NCBI GenBank assembly: GCA_011620585.1
Contig: WOYV01000044.1
Coordinates: 1 to 38,860 of the forward strand
Direction: 5' to 3'
DNA: 38,860 nucleotides
DNA from: Draconibacterium sp.
GTDB taxonomy: Bacteria; Bacteroidota; Bacteroidia; Bacteroidales; Prolixibacteraceae
In this document: positions 7,089 through 14,592 of the stretch, in pieces
Layout of the letters: every line of letters begins with the position of its first letter
Numbering within the stretch: the first letter of the stretch is position 1
The notes under the pieces: generated by a model
What the model was told of the DNA's origin: nothing
The model's database searches: none
Seen by the model: the letters and a program-made list of their open reading frames with translations, nothing else
Made by a program: the position numbers and the translations under genes

Positions 7089-9515
7089 ATGAGGTACATT
7101 CTGAACATTCTGTTTTTTTCCCTGCTTTTTATTCTGACAGAAACTACGTTAGCACAAAACGACCGCGATAAAATTATTCGTGAAAATGGTGAACAGTTTA
7201 TTCTACACCAGATTCGTACCGGTGAAACCATATATTCTCTCACCAAAAAATACAATATCGATCGGGCCGAACTCGAGAAACTAAATCCATTGATTGTAAA
7301 CGGGCCAAGTATTGGTGATAAAATAAAAATTCCTTTTAGAGGGCAGCTTGTACCTTCAGAATCTGTTGATCAAAAACGCGGGGCCCCAGATGGCTTTATC
7401 AATTATAAAATTAAATCGAATAGAGAAACGGCCTATTTTATTGCCAAAGAACACGGCATTACGGTTGAAGATTTATACAATTACAATCCTAACCTAAAAC
7501 GGCTCAAAAAGGGGAAAACGCTCCAGGTCCCTTTCTGGAAAAAGGAGGCGTTGGCAGAAAATCGGGAGACTACGGAAGGTGAAACCGCACAAAAGCCGGA
7601 GAGCGACAATATAATAGAGCACAGGGTAGCTTCGGGCGAAACGCTTTTTTCACTATCAAAACGATATAATATTGCCGAAGACGAAATTCTTCACCTGAAT
7701 CCCGATGCGGTAAATCTTAAAGCCGGGCAGGTGTTACGTATTCCGCAAAAAAATAACCATACATTAACCGCGGTAGCTGCCCCAAAAGCCGAATTCAGCG
7801 GAAAATATTTCGAACATATCATCGAGTCGGGCGAAACCTTGTGGGGAACTACCCGGCGTTTTGGTGTTTCGGAAGAGGGACTAAAAGCGCTTAACCCGAT
7901 ACTGAATACAGGTTTTCCGGCCGGAGCAGTTATTAAAATCCCGTTGAAAGAAGAAGAAACGGCACAAGCCAACCCGATATACAACGATGCCTTTGATAAG
8001 CATTTTGTACAAAAAGGTGAGACTTTGTATGGCATTTCACGCGAATTTGGAGTAAGCATTCTGGAACTAAAAAAATACAATCCGGTTTTGGATCATCGCA
8101 ACCTGGTGTATGGCGAAACCATCCTTATCCCTATTTTGCCAAAAGAAGAAATTACCGAAACCGAAAAGCCTGAAGTTTCCAGGCCAGAATCGGTAAATGA
8201 ATGGAAAAACGATTTTTATAGAGTGGAAGTTCCGTTGGAGATTCCTGCAAGTTGCCAACCCGACCGAAGCGGGATGTACAAATACCATACTTACAATGTT
8301 GTGTTGTTTCTGCCGTTGTACCTTGAGGCTAACGATACTTTGAACCGTGAGGACGCGTTGATAGACACAATGTTAACAGCCGGAGTTGATGCCCACCTGC
8401 TTAACGATTTGCAGGACACCAACATTGAAGTGGAACGAAAAGAGTTGTTCAAGAAGTTTTACGGAAACTCAGAGAACTTTCTGCAGTTTTACGAAGGCGT
8501 TTTGTTATCCATGGAAGATATGGCAAAAAGGGGGGTGAATGTAAAACTGCACGTATTTGATACCCAGCACAATGCCGATTCAATTCGTCAGTATATCTTC
8601 GACCCTGAATTTCTGCAAACCGATCTGGTCATTGGCCCAATCTATCCCGATGTTCAGAAGGAAGTATCGCAAATTGCGGCCAAAAACCGGATTCCTTTGG
8701 TATCGCCGTTGGCTTCGCAATCGTATTTAATAAACAGCAATCCTTATTATTTCCAGGTAAATCCAACTCGCGACTACCTCGCGGCTGAAACCGCCGAAAT
8801 GGTTGCCGAAGAATATTATAACAGCAATTTTATTATTCTGAAAACTCAGGATTATACCAGTATCCCGGAAGGACGGCTGGTGGAACTGTTTCAGGAGAAA
8901 TTTGTTAATGCCGGTTTAATGAGCGAAGATGATGGTGTGAACTTTACTATTTATGATTTTAAAGCAGAAGGTCCTTTTGGGTTACGCCGCATCATGTCGA
9001 AGACAAAGGAAAACGTGGTATATATTCCATCGTCGGATGAAGGGAGCCTGAGTATTGCGGTCTCAAATGTAAACAACCTGGCCAGCGAATATTCAATTAC
9101 TTTGATTGGTAACAACCGATATCCGAATTACCAGAGTATTCAGGTCGATCACTTTCATAACCTCAAATTAAGGTTTATTGCACCTTACTGGGTTGATTAT
9201 GATTCACCTGCGAGTGTGCGTTTTATCGAACGGTTTAAAACCGCCTATGGCACCGAGCCCGATAATTTTGGGATGCAGGGCTACGACGTTAGCTCTTATT
9301 TTATGAAGGCTTTACTGGCTTACGGATCTGATTTTGCTTCATGTCTTAGTTATTTTCATGTGCCGCTTATCCAGGGAAATTACCATTTCGAGAAGTACTC
9401 ACAGTTTGGCGGTTATATGAACCAGGGAGTTTCAGTGGTTGAATACACCCGGGATTACAGGGTTAAACGCAACCGGGTAAAAGGTGTTCCGAGGATTGTG
9501 GTAGCAGAGAAATAG
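7089..9515 (+). CDS. Exported protein with five LysM repeats and a PBP1-like ligand-binding domain
   Basis: This 808-residue envelope protein has a signal peptide (about 1-23) and five LysM peptidoglycan-binding repeats at roughly 38-83, 104-149, 177-219, 241-286 and 304-349. Repeats 1, 3, 4 and 5 carry the typical TGET/SGET/KGET start and all end in (I/V)P; repeat 2 (NRETAYFIAK) is more divergent. Residues about 385-795 look like a type I periplasmic-binding fold (PBP1, ABC substrate-binding or LpoA-like): DLVIGPIYPDVQKEVSQIA, IPLVSPLASQS and an ending with GYDVSSYFMKAL. LysM-PBP1 proteins occur in Bacteroidota, but I know of no assigned role; a cell-wall-anchored sensor or a synthase activator like LpoA is inference. 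It stands alone, divergent from guaA. Start chosen at ATG 7089 because of the promoter and signal peptide. Confidence 0.85.
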   Translation: MRYILNILFFSLLFILTETTLAQNDRDKIIRENGEQFILHQIRTGETIYSLTKKYNIDRAELEKLNPLIVNGPSIGDKIKIPFRGQLVPSESVDQKRGAPDGFINYKIKSNRETAYFIAKEHGITVEDLYNYNPNLKRLKKGKTLQVPFWKKEALAENRETTEGETAQKPESDNIIEHRVASGETLFSLSKRYNIAEDEILHLNPDAVNLKAGQVLRIPQKNNHTLTAVAAPKAEFSGKYFEHIIESGETLWGTTRRFGVSEEGLKALNPILNTGFPAGAVIKIPLKEEETAQANPIYNDAFDKHFVQKGETLYGISREFGVSILELKKYNPVLDHRNLVYGETILIPILPKEEITETEKPEVSRPESVNEWKNDFYRVEVPLEIPASCQPDRSGMYKYHTYNVVLFLPLYLEANDTLNREDALIDTMLTAGVDAHLLNDLQDTNIEVERKELFKKFYGNSENFLQFYEGVLLSMEDMAKRGVNVKLHVFDTQHNADSIRQYIFDPEFLQTDLVIGPIYPDVQKEVSQIAAKNRIPLVSPLASQSYLINSNPYYFQVNPTRDYLAAETAEMVAEEYYNSNFIILKTQDYTSIPEGRLVELFQEKFVNAGLMSEDDGVNFTIYDFKAEGPFGLRRIMSKTKENVVYIPSSDEGSLSIAVSNVNNLASEYSITLIGNNRYPNYQSIQVDHFHNLKLRFIAPYWVDYDSPASVRFIERFKTAYGTEPDNFGMQGYDVSSYFMKALLAYGSDFASCLSYFHVPLIQGNYHFEKYSQFGGYMNQGVSVVEYTRDYRVKRNRVKGVPRIVVAEK

Positions 9516-9550
9516 AGTTTCAGCCTGGAGAAATTTTTAATCAGATCTCA

Positions 9551-9607
9551 TTAATTCAACACGGCAGAGTTGCAAACAACCTCATACTTGATGTTCTCCA
9601 AATCCTA
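9551..9607 (-). other. In-frame continuation of the VOC gene beyond a TAG codon
   Basis: After the TAG at 9607-9605 the same frame continues for 17 codons to a TAA at 9553-9551, reading DLENIKYEVVCN followed by SAVLN. This is the expected final strand of VOC proteins, which normally run YYAVFF-E/K-D-x-E-x-IKYE-hydrophobic. The TAG sits where the family has Glu or Lys, one base from GAG or AAG. The lost Glu of KYE is the usual last-strand metal ligand. Confidence 0.8.
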
Positions 9608-9985
9608 AAAATAAACCGCATAATAGTTCTCCCCGTATTCAGGATGAAATTTTGGTTCTGAAACAATTACAGCGCCAATCTCAAGTAACTGCCGGTAGGC
9701 GATATCGACCTCATCGCGTGTTTCGGCTTTAAAAGCCAGGTGATGCAGCGTACCTGGTTTTCTGTGGTGTACGACGTCTTTTTTGAATGCCTCGCGAGGC
9801 GACGTGATCGCAACGGACAGCAAATTGTGCGTGTACCCGATCACACGAAAATCATGCTCCTCGATGAAAGCTTCCACTTTTGGTTGAATGTCAAAACCTA
9901 AAATTGGCAAGAAACGGTCGTAAAAAGCTTCTGCCACTTTCATATCATTTAAAGTAATTTGAATATGATCGATAACGGGGTGCAT
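9605..9985 (-). CDS. VOC (glyoxalase/bleomycin-resistance fold) protein, truncated by an in-frame TAG
   Basis: This 126-residue cytoplasmic protein has paired beta-alpha-beta-beta-beta units of the vicinal oxygen chelate fold. It opens with HPVIDHIQITLNDMKVAEAFYD, giving the first metal-ligand His (His7), and later has KPGTLHHLAFKAETRDEVD with a second His pair. The family is common in Bacteroidota but has no fixed substrate. The reading frame stops at YYAVYF, before the last strand; the missing strand is encoded intact right after the stop (see 9551-9607). The gene follows gntP by 13 bases and is probably last in a nif3-like/gntP/VOC operon. It could be a recent pseudogene, a sequencing error or a stop read through at some rate. 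Protein function as called is doubtful. Confidence 0.72.
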   Translation of the reverse strand: MHPVIDHIQITLNDMKVAEAFYDRFLPILGFDIQPKVEAFIEEHDFRVIGYTHNLLSVAITSPREAFKKDVVHHRKPGTLHHLAFKAETRDEVDIAYRQLLEIGAVIVSEPKFHPEYGENYYAVYF

Positions 9986-9998
9986 TCTGAATAGAAAT

Positions 9999-11345
9999 TT
10001 ACAATATAACTAAAGTGAGTAAATAAATAAAAACCATGCTCACCGTGCCCTGTAACAGCGTTGCCGTGGTGTGTGCGCGGTAGCCTGTTTTTACATCCAT
10101 CCCTGAGAACTGTGTAACTACCCAGAAAAAGCTGTCGTTGGCGTGCGAAATGGTCATGGCCCCCGCGCCTGTGGCCATCACCGCCAGCACTTTCCCGTTT
10201 AGCGAATCGAGACCAATGCTTGTCAGCAGCGGAGCGATCAGCGCCGAGGTAGCCACCAGCGCCACCGTAGAAGAACCCTGCGCGGTTTTAAACGCTGCTG
10301 CTATCAGGAAGGGCAGAAAAATGCCCAGTTGATAATCGGCCAGCAGGTTTCCGAGTGTTTCGCCAATGTGTGTTTCTTTCAGGATACTGCCAAAAGCGCC
10401 ACCCGCCCCGGTGATCAGCAAAATGGGAGCTGCAGCAGTAATTCCTTCACCAATCCAGCCAGTGAGTGTTTCGCGATCAAATTTGGGGAAAAGCAAAAAG
10501 GCCAGAAAAAGACCAATCAGCAAAGCATTTATCGGTTGTCCGGCAAAATTCAGAACGATATAAATTGAACCGGTACCCAGCGGCTCAGAAGGATAGGTTG
10601 CCACCGACCGGAGAGCGATAAGAATAATCGGCACCAGGATGGGAGAGAGCGCTTTCACGCCCGAAGGAAGAACAAGGTCATCGCTTATGTTCTCTAAGAT
10701 CTCTTCGTTGTCTTCGTCCGAGGTAAAATGTTTTCCTGCAAAAGCCGCCCAAAAATACCCTGTGAACATGGCAACTAAGGCAACACCGAGCCCGAATAAA
10801 ATAACCAGCCCTAATTGGTTTTCAAGCCCCAGGTTTCCGGCAGCAGCGATCGGCCCCGGCGTGGGTGGGACAAAGGTGTGTGTGGCGTACAATCCGGTTG
10901 CCAGTGCGATCGAAAGCGCTACCGAAGGTTTGCCTGTTTTTTGCCTGATCGATTTTTTTAGCGACGAAAGAATAATGTAAGCCGAATCGCAAAATACGGG
11001 AATCGAAACAAGGTATCCGATTATTGACATTGCGAGCCCGGGGAAGCGTTTTCCTACTAATTTCAGTACTATTTCTGCCAGTTTTAGTGCAGCGTTCGAT
11101 TTCTCGAGGATGGTCCCGATGATCGTTCCGAGGATGATTACGATCCCGATGTAAGCCATAATATCTCCGAAACCTGTTGCTATGGTTGTAGCGATATCAG
11201 AAAGCGGAAGCCCGGCTAGCGCCCCTGTCAGGTATGAAGCCAGCAACAACACCAAAAAAGGGTGTATTTTAAATTTGGTGGTTCCAAGTATGATGAAGAC
11301 CACAGAAATCAGGAGAACTATGATCAGACTTACAGTTCCGGCCAT
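9999..11345 (-). CDS. GntP-family permease (gluconate/organic acid:H+ symporter)
   Basis: This 448-residue inner-membrane protein has about 12-14 hydrophobic segments with the GntP family pattern: an N-terminal LISVVFIILGTTKFKIHPFL, then KLVGKRFPGLAMSIIGYL, SIPVFCDSAYIIL, and the diagnostic TGLYATHTFVPPTPGPIAAA in the middle, with SHANDSFFWVVTQF near the C-terminus. Characterised members import gluconate, fructuronate, idonate or glycerate with protons. No gluconate kinase or sugar-acid dehydrogenase is nearby, so the substrate is unknown. It lies 11 bases after the exported NIF3-like gene and 13 bases before the VOC gene, an operon layout. Family assignment is firm. Confidence 0.93.
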   Translation of the reverse strand: MAGTVSLIIVLLISVVFIILGTTKFKIHPFLVLLLASYLTGALAGLPLSDIATTIATGFGDIMAYIGIVIILGTIIGTILEKSNAALKLAEIVLKLVGKRFPGLAMSIIGYLVSIPVFCDSAYIILSSLKKSIRQKTGKPSVALSIALATGLYATHTFVPPTPGPIAAAGNLGLENQLGLVILFGLGVALVAMFTGYFWAAFAGKHFTSDEDNEEILENISDDLVLPSGVKALSPILVPIILIALRSVATYPSEPLGTGSIYIVLNFAGQPINALLIGLFLAFLLFPKFDRETLTGWIGEGITAAAPILLITGAGGAFGSILKETHIGETLGNLLADYQLGIFLPFLIAAAFKTAQGSSTVALVATSALIAPLLTSIGLDSLNGKVLAVMATGAGAMTISHANDSFFWVVTQFSGMDVKTGYRAHTTATLLQGTVSMVFIYLLTLVIL

Positions 11346-11356
11346 AAGCCACTTTT

Positions 11357-12208
11357 TTATAGGGTTGAGAAGTTGGCCTGGTTTTTAATAAAATGGATCG
11401 GAGTTCCTGGAATAAAACCTGTCAGCCACTTGGCACAGTAGTCCATCCCTGCTTCTTCCGATTTAACGTGTCCCACAAAAATCACCGCCTTATTCTTGCC
11501 TTGATAAGCCGCATCGTTTACATATAAATAGGTTTCCCATTCATTAGCTTCACCTGCAACCATCACTTCCACGTCGTCGCTACTTAGCATTTGAAGGTGG
11601 CGCGACCCTCCCGGAGCTCCCACAGCCAGTCCCATTTTTGTGAATTCCATATTCGGATTACCGACCACACGGACCGTTTCAAGACCGAGTTTTTCTTTTA
11701 AGGTTTCGGCATAGTTTTTTACGCTTTGTTTTGGAAGTTCGTAGTTGGTTGGCGAACCGTTTACCGAATAGTTTCTGATGCCCAGTTTTTCTATCATTCC
11801 TTCATAAATCCCATCGGGTTTGGTCATGTGAATGTGGTCGTGGAAACGGAAAACTACCAGCTTGTTTTTCTGAATAAAATCCATTTTTTGCTGAAAAACA
11901 GGGTCGTCCTGCAGGTTCTCGGTTCCGTCGAGATGACTGTAAAAAATCGGTTCGTGTGTGATAATAAAATTGCATCCCAGTTCCACCGCCTTTTCGAGAG
12001 TAGGCATATCGGCAAACATGCACACTGCAATTCCTTTAAGGGGCGTTTGTGGATCGCCGGCTTTGTATACATCCACGGTTTCGCTGAGCCAATCACAGGT
12101 AAGGTGTTTTTTCATTTGTTCAACTACCTCGTCGGGAGTATTGGGTGTGACTTTTTGAGCGAAAGAAAAGAAGGGTATCACCAGAAGAATAAGAATGACT
12201 ACTTTCAT
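11357..12208 (-). CDS. NIF3-like dinuclear-metal protein with a signal peptide
   Basis: The 283-residue product begins with a clear signal peptide (about 1-18, ending FFSFAQ) and continues as a NIF3/YbgI-like domain. Metal-site motifs are visible: FIITHEPIFYSH (81-92), HDHIHM (113-118) and a late FVGHVKSEEAG, where His plus the Glu four residues on matches the His215/Glu219 pair of E. coli YbgI. In most NIF3 proteins the first motif is HH; here the second position is Glu86. NIF3 proteins are usually cytoplasmic hexamers of uncertain activity, so an exported copy is unusual. It is probably first in an operon with gntP and the VOC gene, which suggests periplasmic handling of a compound taken up by GntP, though this is inference only. 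Confidence 0.82.
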   Translation of the reverse strand: MKVVILILLVIPFFSFAQKVTPNTPDEVVEQMKKHLTCDWLSETVDVYKAGDPQTPLKGIAVCMFADMPTLEKAVELGCNFIITHEPIFYSHLDGTENLQDDPVFQQKMDFIQKNKLVVFRFHDHIHMTKPDGIYEGMIEKLGIRNYSVNGSPTNYELPKQSVKNYAETLKEKLGLETVRVVGNPNMEFTKMGLAVGAPGGSRHLQMLSSDDVEVMVAGEANEWETYLYVNDAAYQGKNKAVIFVGHVKSEEAGMDYCAKWLTGFIPGTPIHFIKNQANFSTL

Positions 12209-12387
12209 TTTTGTAGGTTTTAGTTATTGCCACTAAAAATAGTTGTTCTGAAATTAGTTTCCTAAAAATTGACTTAATCAAATAATAAAAGGTCTTCAAT
12301 TAAAAGTAATTTGAATAATCCCCGCCCTAAGAACGGGGTAACTCATGATCTTTCAAGATAGAAATGATTTTACTCCAGATGCCGCAG
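12209..12387. other. Intergenic region between the NIF3-like gene and the yeeE operon
   Basis: This 179-base stretch upstream of the NIF3-like gene holds a GC hairpin (12320-12338) and a small AT dyad ATCTT-TC-AAGAT (12348-12359). TATTTTTA on the minus strand near 12230 resembles a -7 box with one mismatch and may be the promoter of the NIF3-like gene. No other gene is seen. Confidence 0.4.
12320..12338 (-). terminator. Possible terminator after the yeeE/56-aa ORF pair
   Basis: CCCCG (12320-12324) pairs with CGGGG (12334-12338) around a nine-base loop. On the minus strand it is followed by ATTATTCAAATT, T-rich but without a clean U-tract. It lies 50 bases after the small ORF stop. Confidence 0.4.
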
Positions 12388-12558
12388 TCAAAAACCAACG
12401 ATTGTATCACGATTATTTCGATAGGCTTGCCAAACCGAGGCACACCATTTTATGATCATTTCATCACGCACAATCCCGGGCGTTTTATTCATTACTTCTT
12501 TAATTGTAATCGTACCCCGGTCAGCAGGAAGAATCACAATACTCTCCGAAGCATTCAT
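12388..12558 (-). CDS. Unrecognised 56-aa protein, start overlaps the yeeE stop (ATGA)
   Basis: The ATG at 12558-12556 shares bases with the TGA of the YeeE/YedE gene (12557-12555), the ATGA arrangement of translationally coupled genes. The ORF runs 56 codons to TGA at 12390-12388. The product begins MNASESIVILPADRG and ends NNRDTIVGF; it has one Cys (39) and two Trp (38, 43), a short beta-like start and a likely helical middle (about 30-48), with no signal peptide or membrane segment. I do not recognise the family. YeeE/YedE transporters often pair with a small TusA-like sulfur carrier, but the TusA CPxP motif is absent, so this is not TusA. It could be a real small partner, or the remnant of a longer gene. 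Confidence 0.55.
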   Translation of the reverse strand: MNASESIVILPADRGTITIKEVMNKTPGIVRDEMIIKWCASVWQAYRNNRDTIVGF

Positions 12559-13559
12559 TTTCTGTAAAAGAATTTCCCGGTTATCAACAGGCTGGCAAAC
12601 ACCACAACAGCAAACAAAAGACTGCTAAATGCCAGTTGCATTCCACCCGAAAGAACATGTCCGCTGGTACATCCTCCTGCCATACGTGCTCCAAATAACA
12701 AAATAAAGCCTCCTGCAAAAGCCCAGGCTGCCCGTTTAACAGCTGAAGTTCCTTTGTATTTCTCCCAGTTTTCGTGTACCAGTTTAATGCTGAAATCCTT
12801 TTTTACCAGCGATCCGATCAGACCAGCCAGAAATGCTCCTGCAAGAAAAATAAGTTCCCAGCGCCCTGGTTCCTGAATCTTGGTGAAGTACTCATTTTGA
12901 GTTGTTCCGGTTACCAAATCCGCAACATATGGATAAGTAGTGGAGGCGCCAATCACACGGTCGGTTACCCCATGAGAAAAGACTATTGTGTTGAGTATAG
13001 CCAGTGCTATCCCTGCATATAACCACCTATTATTGCTTGTTTTTTCTTTTTTGTTCATCCAGAAAGCCAGCGCAATAAAAGCGGCTCCCGCAATAAAAAC
13101 AAGGATATAGAATGGAATCTTACTTTCCACTGCTGTTTGTAATGAAATGGCTCCAAGATCCGGTCCCAGAATACCTTTAACCGAAGGAAGCATTAGGGTA
13201 TAAACCAGTCCGCCTAAAAGTGCTCCAACAATCCCGACCAAAGCATCGAGTGAGCCTTCTCCAAACGATATGGCCAGCGTTCCCGGGCAATAACCTAAAA
13301 TCGCCATACCGGCTCCAAAAAGGATGCCTCCAAAAATAATTCCACCTAAAATCAAGGGTTTTACATGGTAAGAAGCTATCCCAAAGCCAATTTCAAGGTT
13401 TATTAAAATGGCACCTAACCCAACTGCTACTGCAATGGCTTTGGCAACAGTCAGGTTTTCGAGAGTGGCCATGCCACTGATTACATTGTATTTATTCAGG
13501 CTTGCATACTGAAGAGTCAGTCCGAATAAAATTCCCAGAATTAAAATTACTACAGTCAT
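12555..13559 (-). CDS. YeeE/YedE family transporter (TsuA-like, thiosulfate/sulfur uptake)
   Basis: This 334-residue inner-membrane protein has about nine or ten hydrophobic segments arranged as two related halves. The conserved Cys motifs of the family are present: Cys91 in LGYCPGTL, aligning by position with Cys91 of the thiosulfate transporter TsuA, and Cys297 in MAGGCTSGH. In TsuA these cysteines relay the thiosulfate ion across the membrane. Many Bacteroidota encode the two halves as separate genes, so this fused full-length form is worth noting. Its stop overlaps the start of a 56-codon ORF. No sulfurtransferase or rhodanese gene is adjacent. Thiosulfate as substrate is inferred from family and cysteines. 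Confidence 0.88.
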   Translation of the reverse strand: MTVVILILGILFGLTLQYASLNKYNVISGMATLENLTVAKAIAVAVGLGAILINLEIGFGIASYHVKPLILGGIIFGGILFGAGMAILGYCPGTLAISFGEGSLDALVGIVGALLGGLVYTLMLPSVKGILGPDLGAISLQTAVESKIPFYILVFIAGAAFIALAFWMNKKEKTSNNRWLYAGIALAILNTIVFSHGVTDRVIGASTTYPYVADLVTGTTQNEYFTKIQEPGRWELIFLAGAFLAGLIGSLVKKDFSIKLVHENWEKYKGTSAVKRAAWAFAGGFILLFGARMAGGCTSGHVLSGGMQLAFSSLLFAVVVFASLLITGKFFYRK

Positions 13560-13700
13560 TTTTTAAGATTTTAATATCGGGCTATAAAGGCCGGAAAAGT
13601 TGATTAGGTTAAGAAACGTAAAGGTAAACTGTATTTAGAAAAAATGTTCACATACAATGTTAAGATATCTGATATTTTAGGTTATGGTAAAATTGGCTTC
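13560..13700. other. Intergenic region upstream of the YeeE/YedE gene
   Basis: This AT-rich spacer follows aguB and precedes the transporter on the minus strand. TACCTTTA (13626-13619) is one base off the -7 consensus and could be its promoter. A GATATCTGATAT near-palindrome lies near 13665. No terminator is seen after aguB. Confidence 0.3.
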
Positions 13701-14585
13701 TTAATCCCGGTACCTCTTTAACAAATCGCCATAGGCATCGATCCGCCGGTCGCGAAGGAAAGGCCATATCCGGCGCACATCTTCGGTACGTTGCCGGTCG
13801 ATCGCTACTACTTCAATTTCTTCTTTGTTGGCAGAAAGTAGTTTTACTATTTCACCCTGAGGTCCGGCTACAAAGGAATTACCCCAGAAATCAACTCCGC
13901 GGCCAACTCCTGTAGGATCGGCTTCAAAACCGGTGCGGTTTACACTAATGACTGGTAATCCGTTAGCCACGGCGTGACCGCGCTGCGAAATGGTCCAGGC
14001 ATCCAATTGGCGTTTCTTTTCCACATCATCATCGGCAGGGTCCCAGCCAATGGCAGTGGGGTAGATAAGCATTTCGGCGCCGGCCAGCGTCATCAGCCGG
14101 GCAGCTTCGGGATACCACTGATCCCAGCAAATCAGAACGCCAAGTTTTCCCACTGAGGTTTTTATCGGTTCAAAACCCAGATCGCCGGGAGTGAAATAGA
14201 ATTTTTCATAGAAAGCCGGATCATCGGGGATGTGCATCTTTCTGTATTTTCCGGCTATTAAGCCATCTTTTTCAAAAACAACCGCAGTGTTGTGATACAG
14301 TCCCGGTGCACGTTTCTCGAACAGTGAGGCCACCAATACCACGCCGGCATCTTTGGCCGCTTGAGCAAATATTTCAGAATCAGGCCCGGGAACCGGTTCG
14401 GCAAGATCGAACAGGCCAACATCTTCAACCTGGCAGAAATATAAACTGGCATGCAATTCCTGCAGTACCACAAGTTCTGCGCCCAATGCAGCACATGTTT
14501 GGATAGCTTCCACACTTTTTTGGATGTTCCCGGCTTTACTGTCCGATCGTTTCTGCTGTACTATTCCGACTTTCAATTTGCTCAT
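13701..14585 (-). CDS. aguB: N-carbamoylputrescine amidase
   Basis: It hydrolyses N-carbamoylputrescine to putrescine, ammonia and CO2. The 294 residues form a single nitrilase-superfamily domain with catalytic Glu43 (LQELH), Lys116 (KYRKMHIP) and Cys153 (ICWDQWYPE). The DDPAFYEKFYFTPGD segment after the Lys and the GRGVDFWGNSFVAGPQGEI stretch are characteristic of AguB within the superfamily. The gene follows aguA by 7 bases, which confirms the assignment, and the two enzymes complete putrescine synthesis from agmatine. An arginine decarboxylase (speA) to supply agmatine is not in the window. Confidence 0.96.
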   Translation of the reverse strand: MSKLKVGIVQQKRSDSKAGNIQKSVEAIQTCAALGAELVVLQELHASLYFCQVEDVGLFDLAEPVPGPDSEIFAQAAKDAGVVLVASLFEKRAPGLYHNTAVVFEKDGLIAGKYRKMHIPDDPAFYEKFYFTPGDLGFEPIKTSVGKLGVLICWDQWYPEAARLMTLAGAEMLIYPTAIGWDPADDDVEKKRQLDAWTISQRGHAVANGLPVISVNRTGFEADPTGVGRGVDFWGNSFVAGPQGEIVKLLSANKEEIEVVAIDRQRTEDVRRIWPFLRDRRIDAYGDLLKRYRD

Positions 14586-14592
14586 TCCTTTG

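Noticed and set aside
12364-12567. 67-codon plus-strand frame in the gap after the YeeE/YedE gene
   Set aside because: It is antisense to the 56-codon minus-strand ORF, which has the better context (ATGA overlap with the upstream gene).
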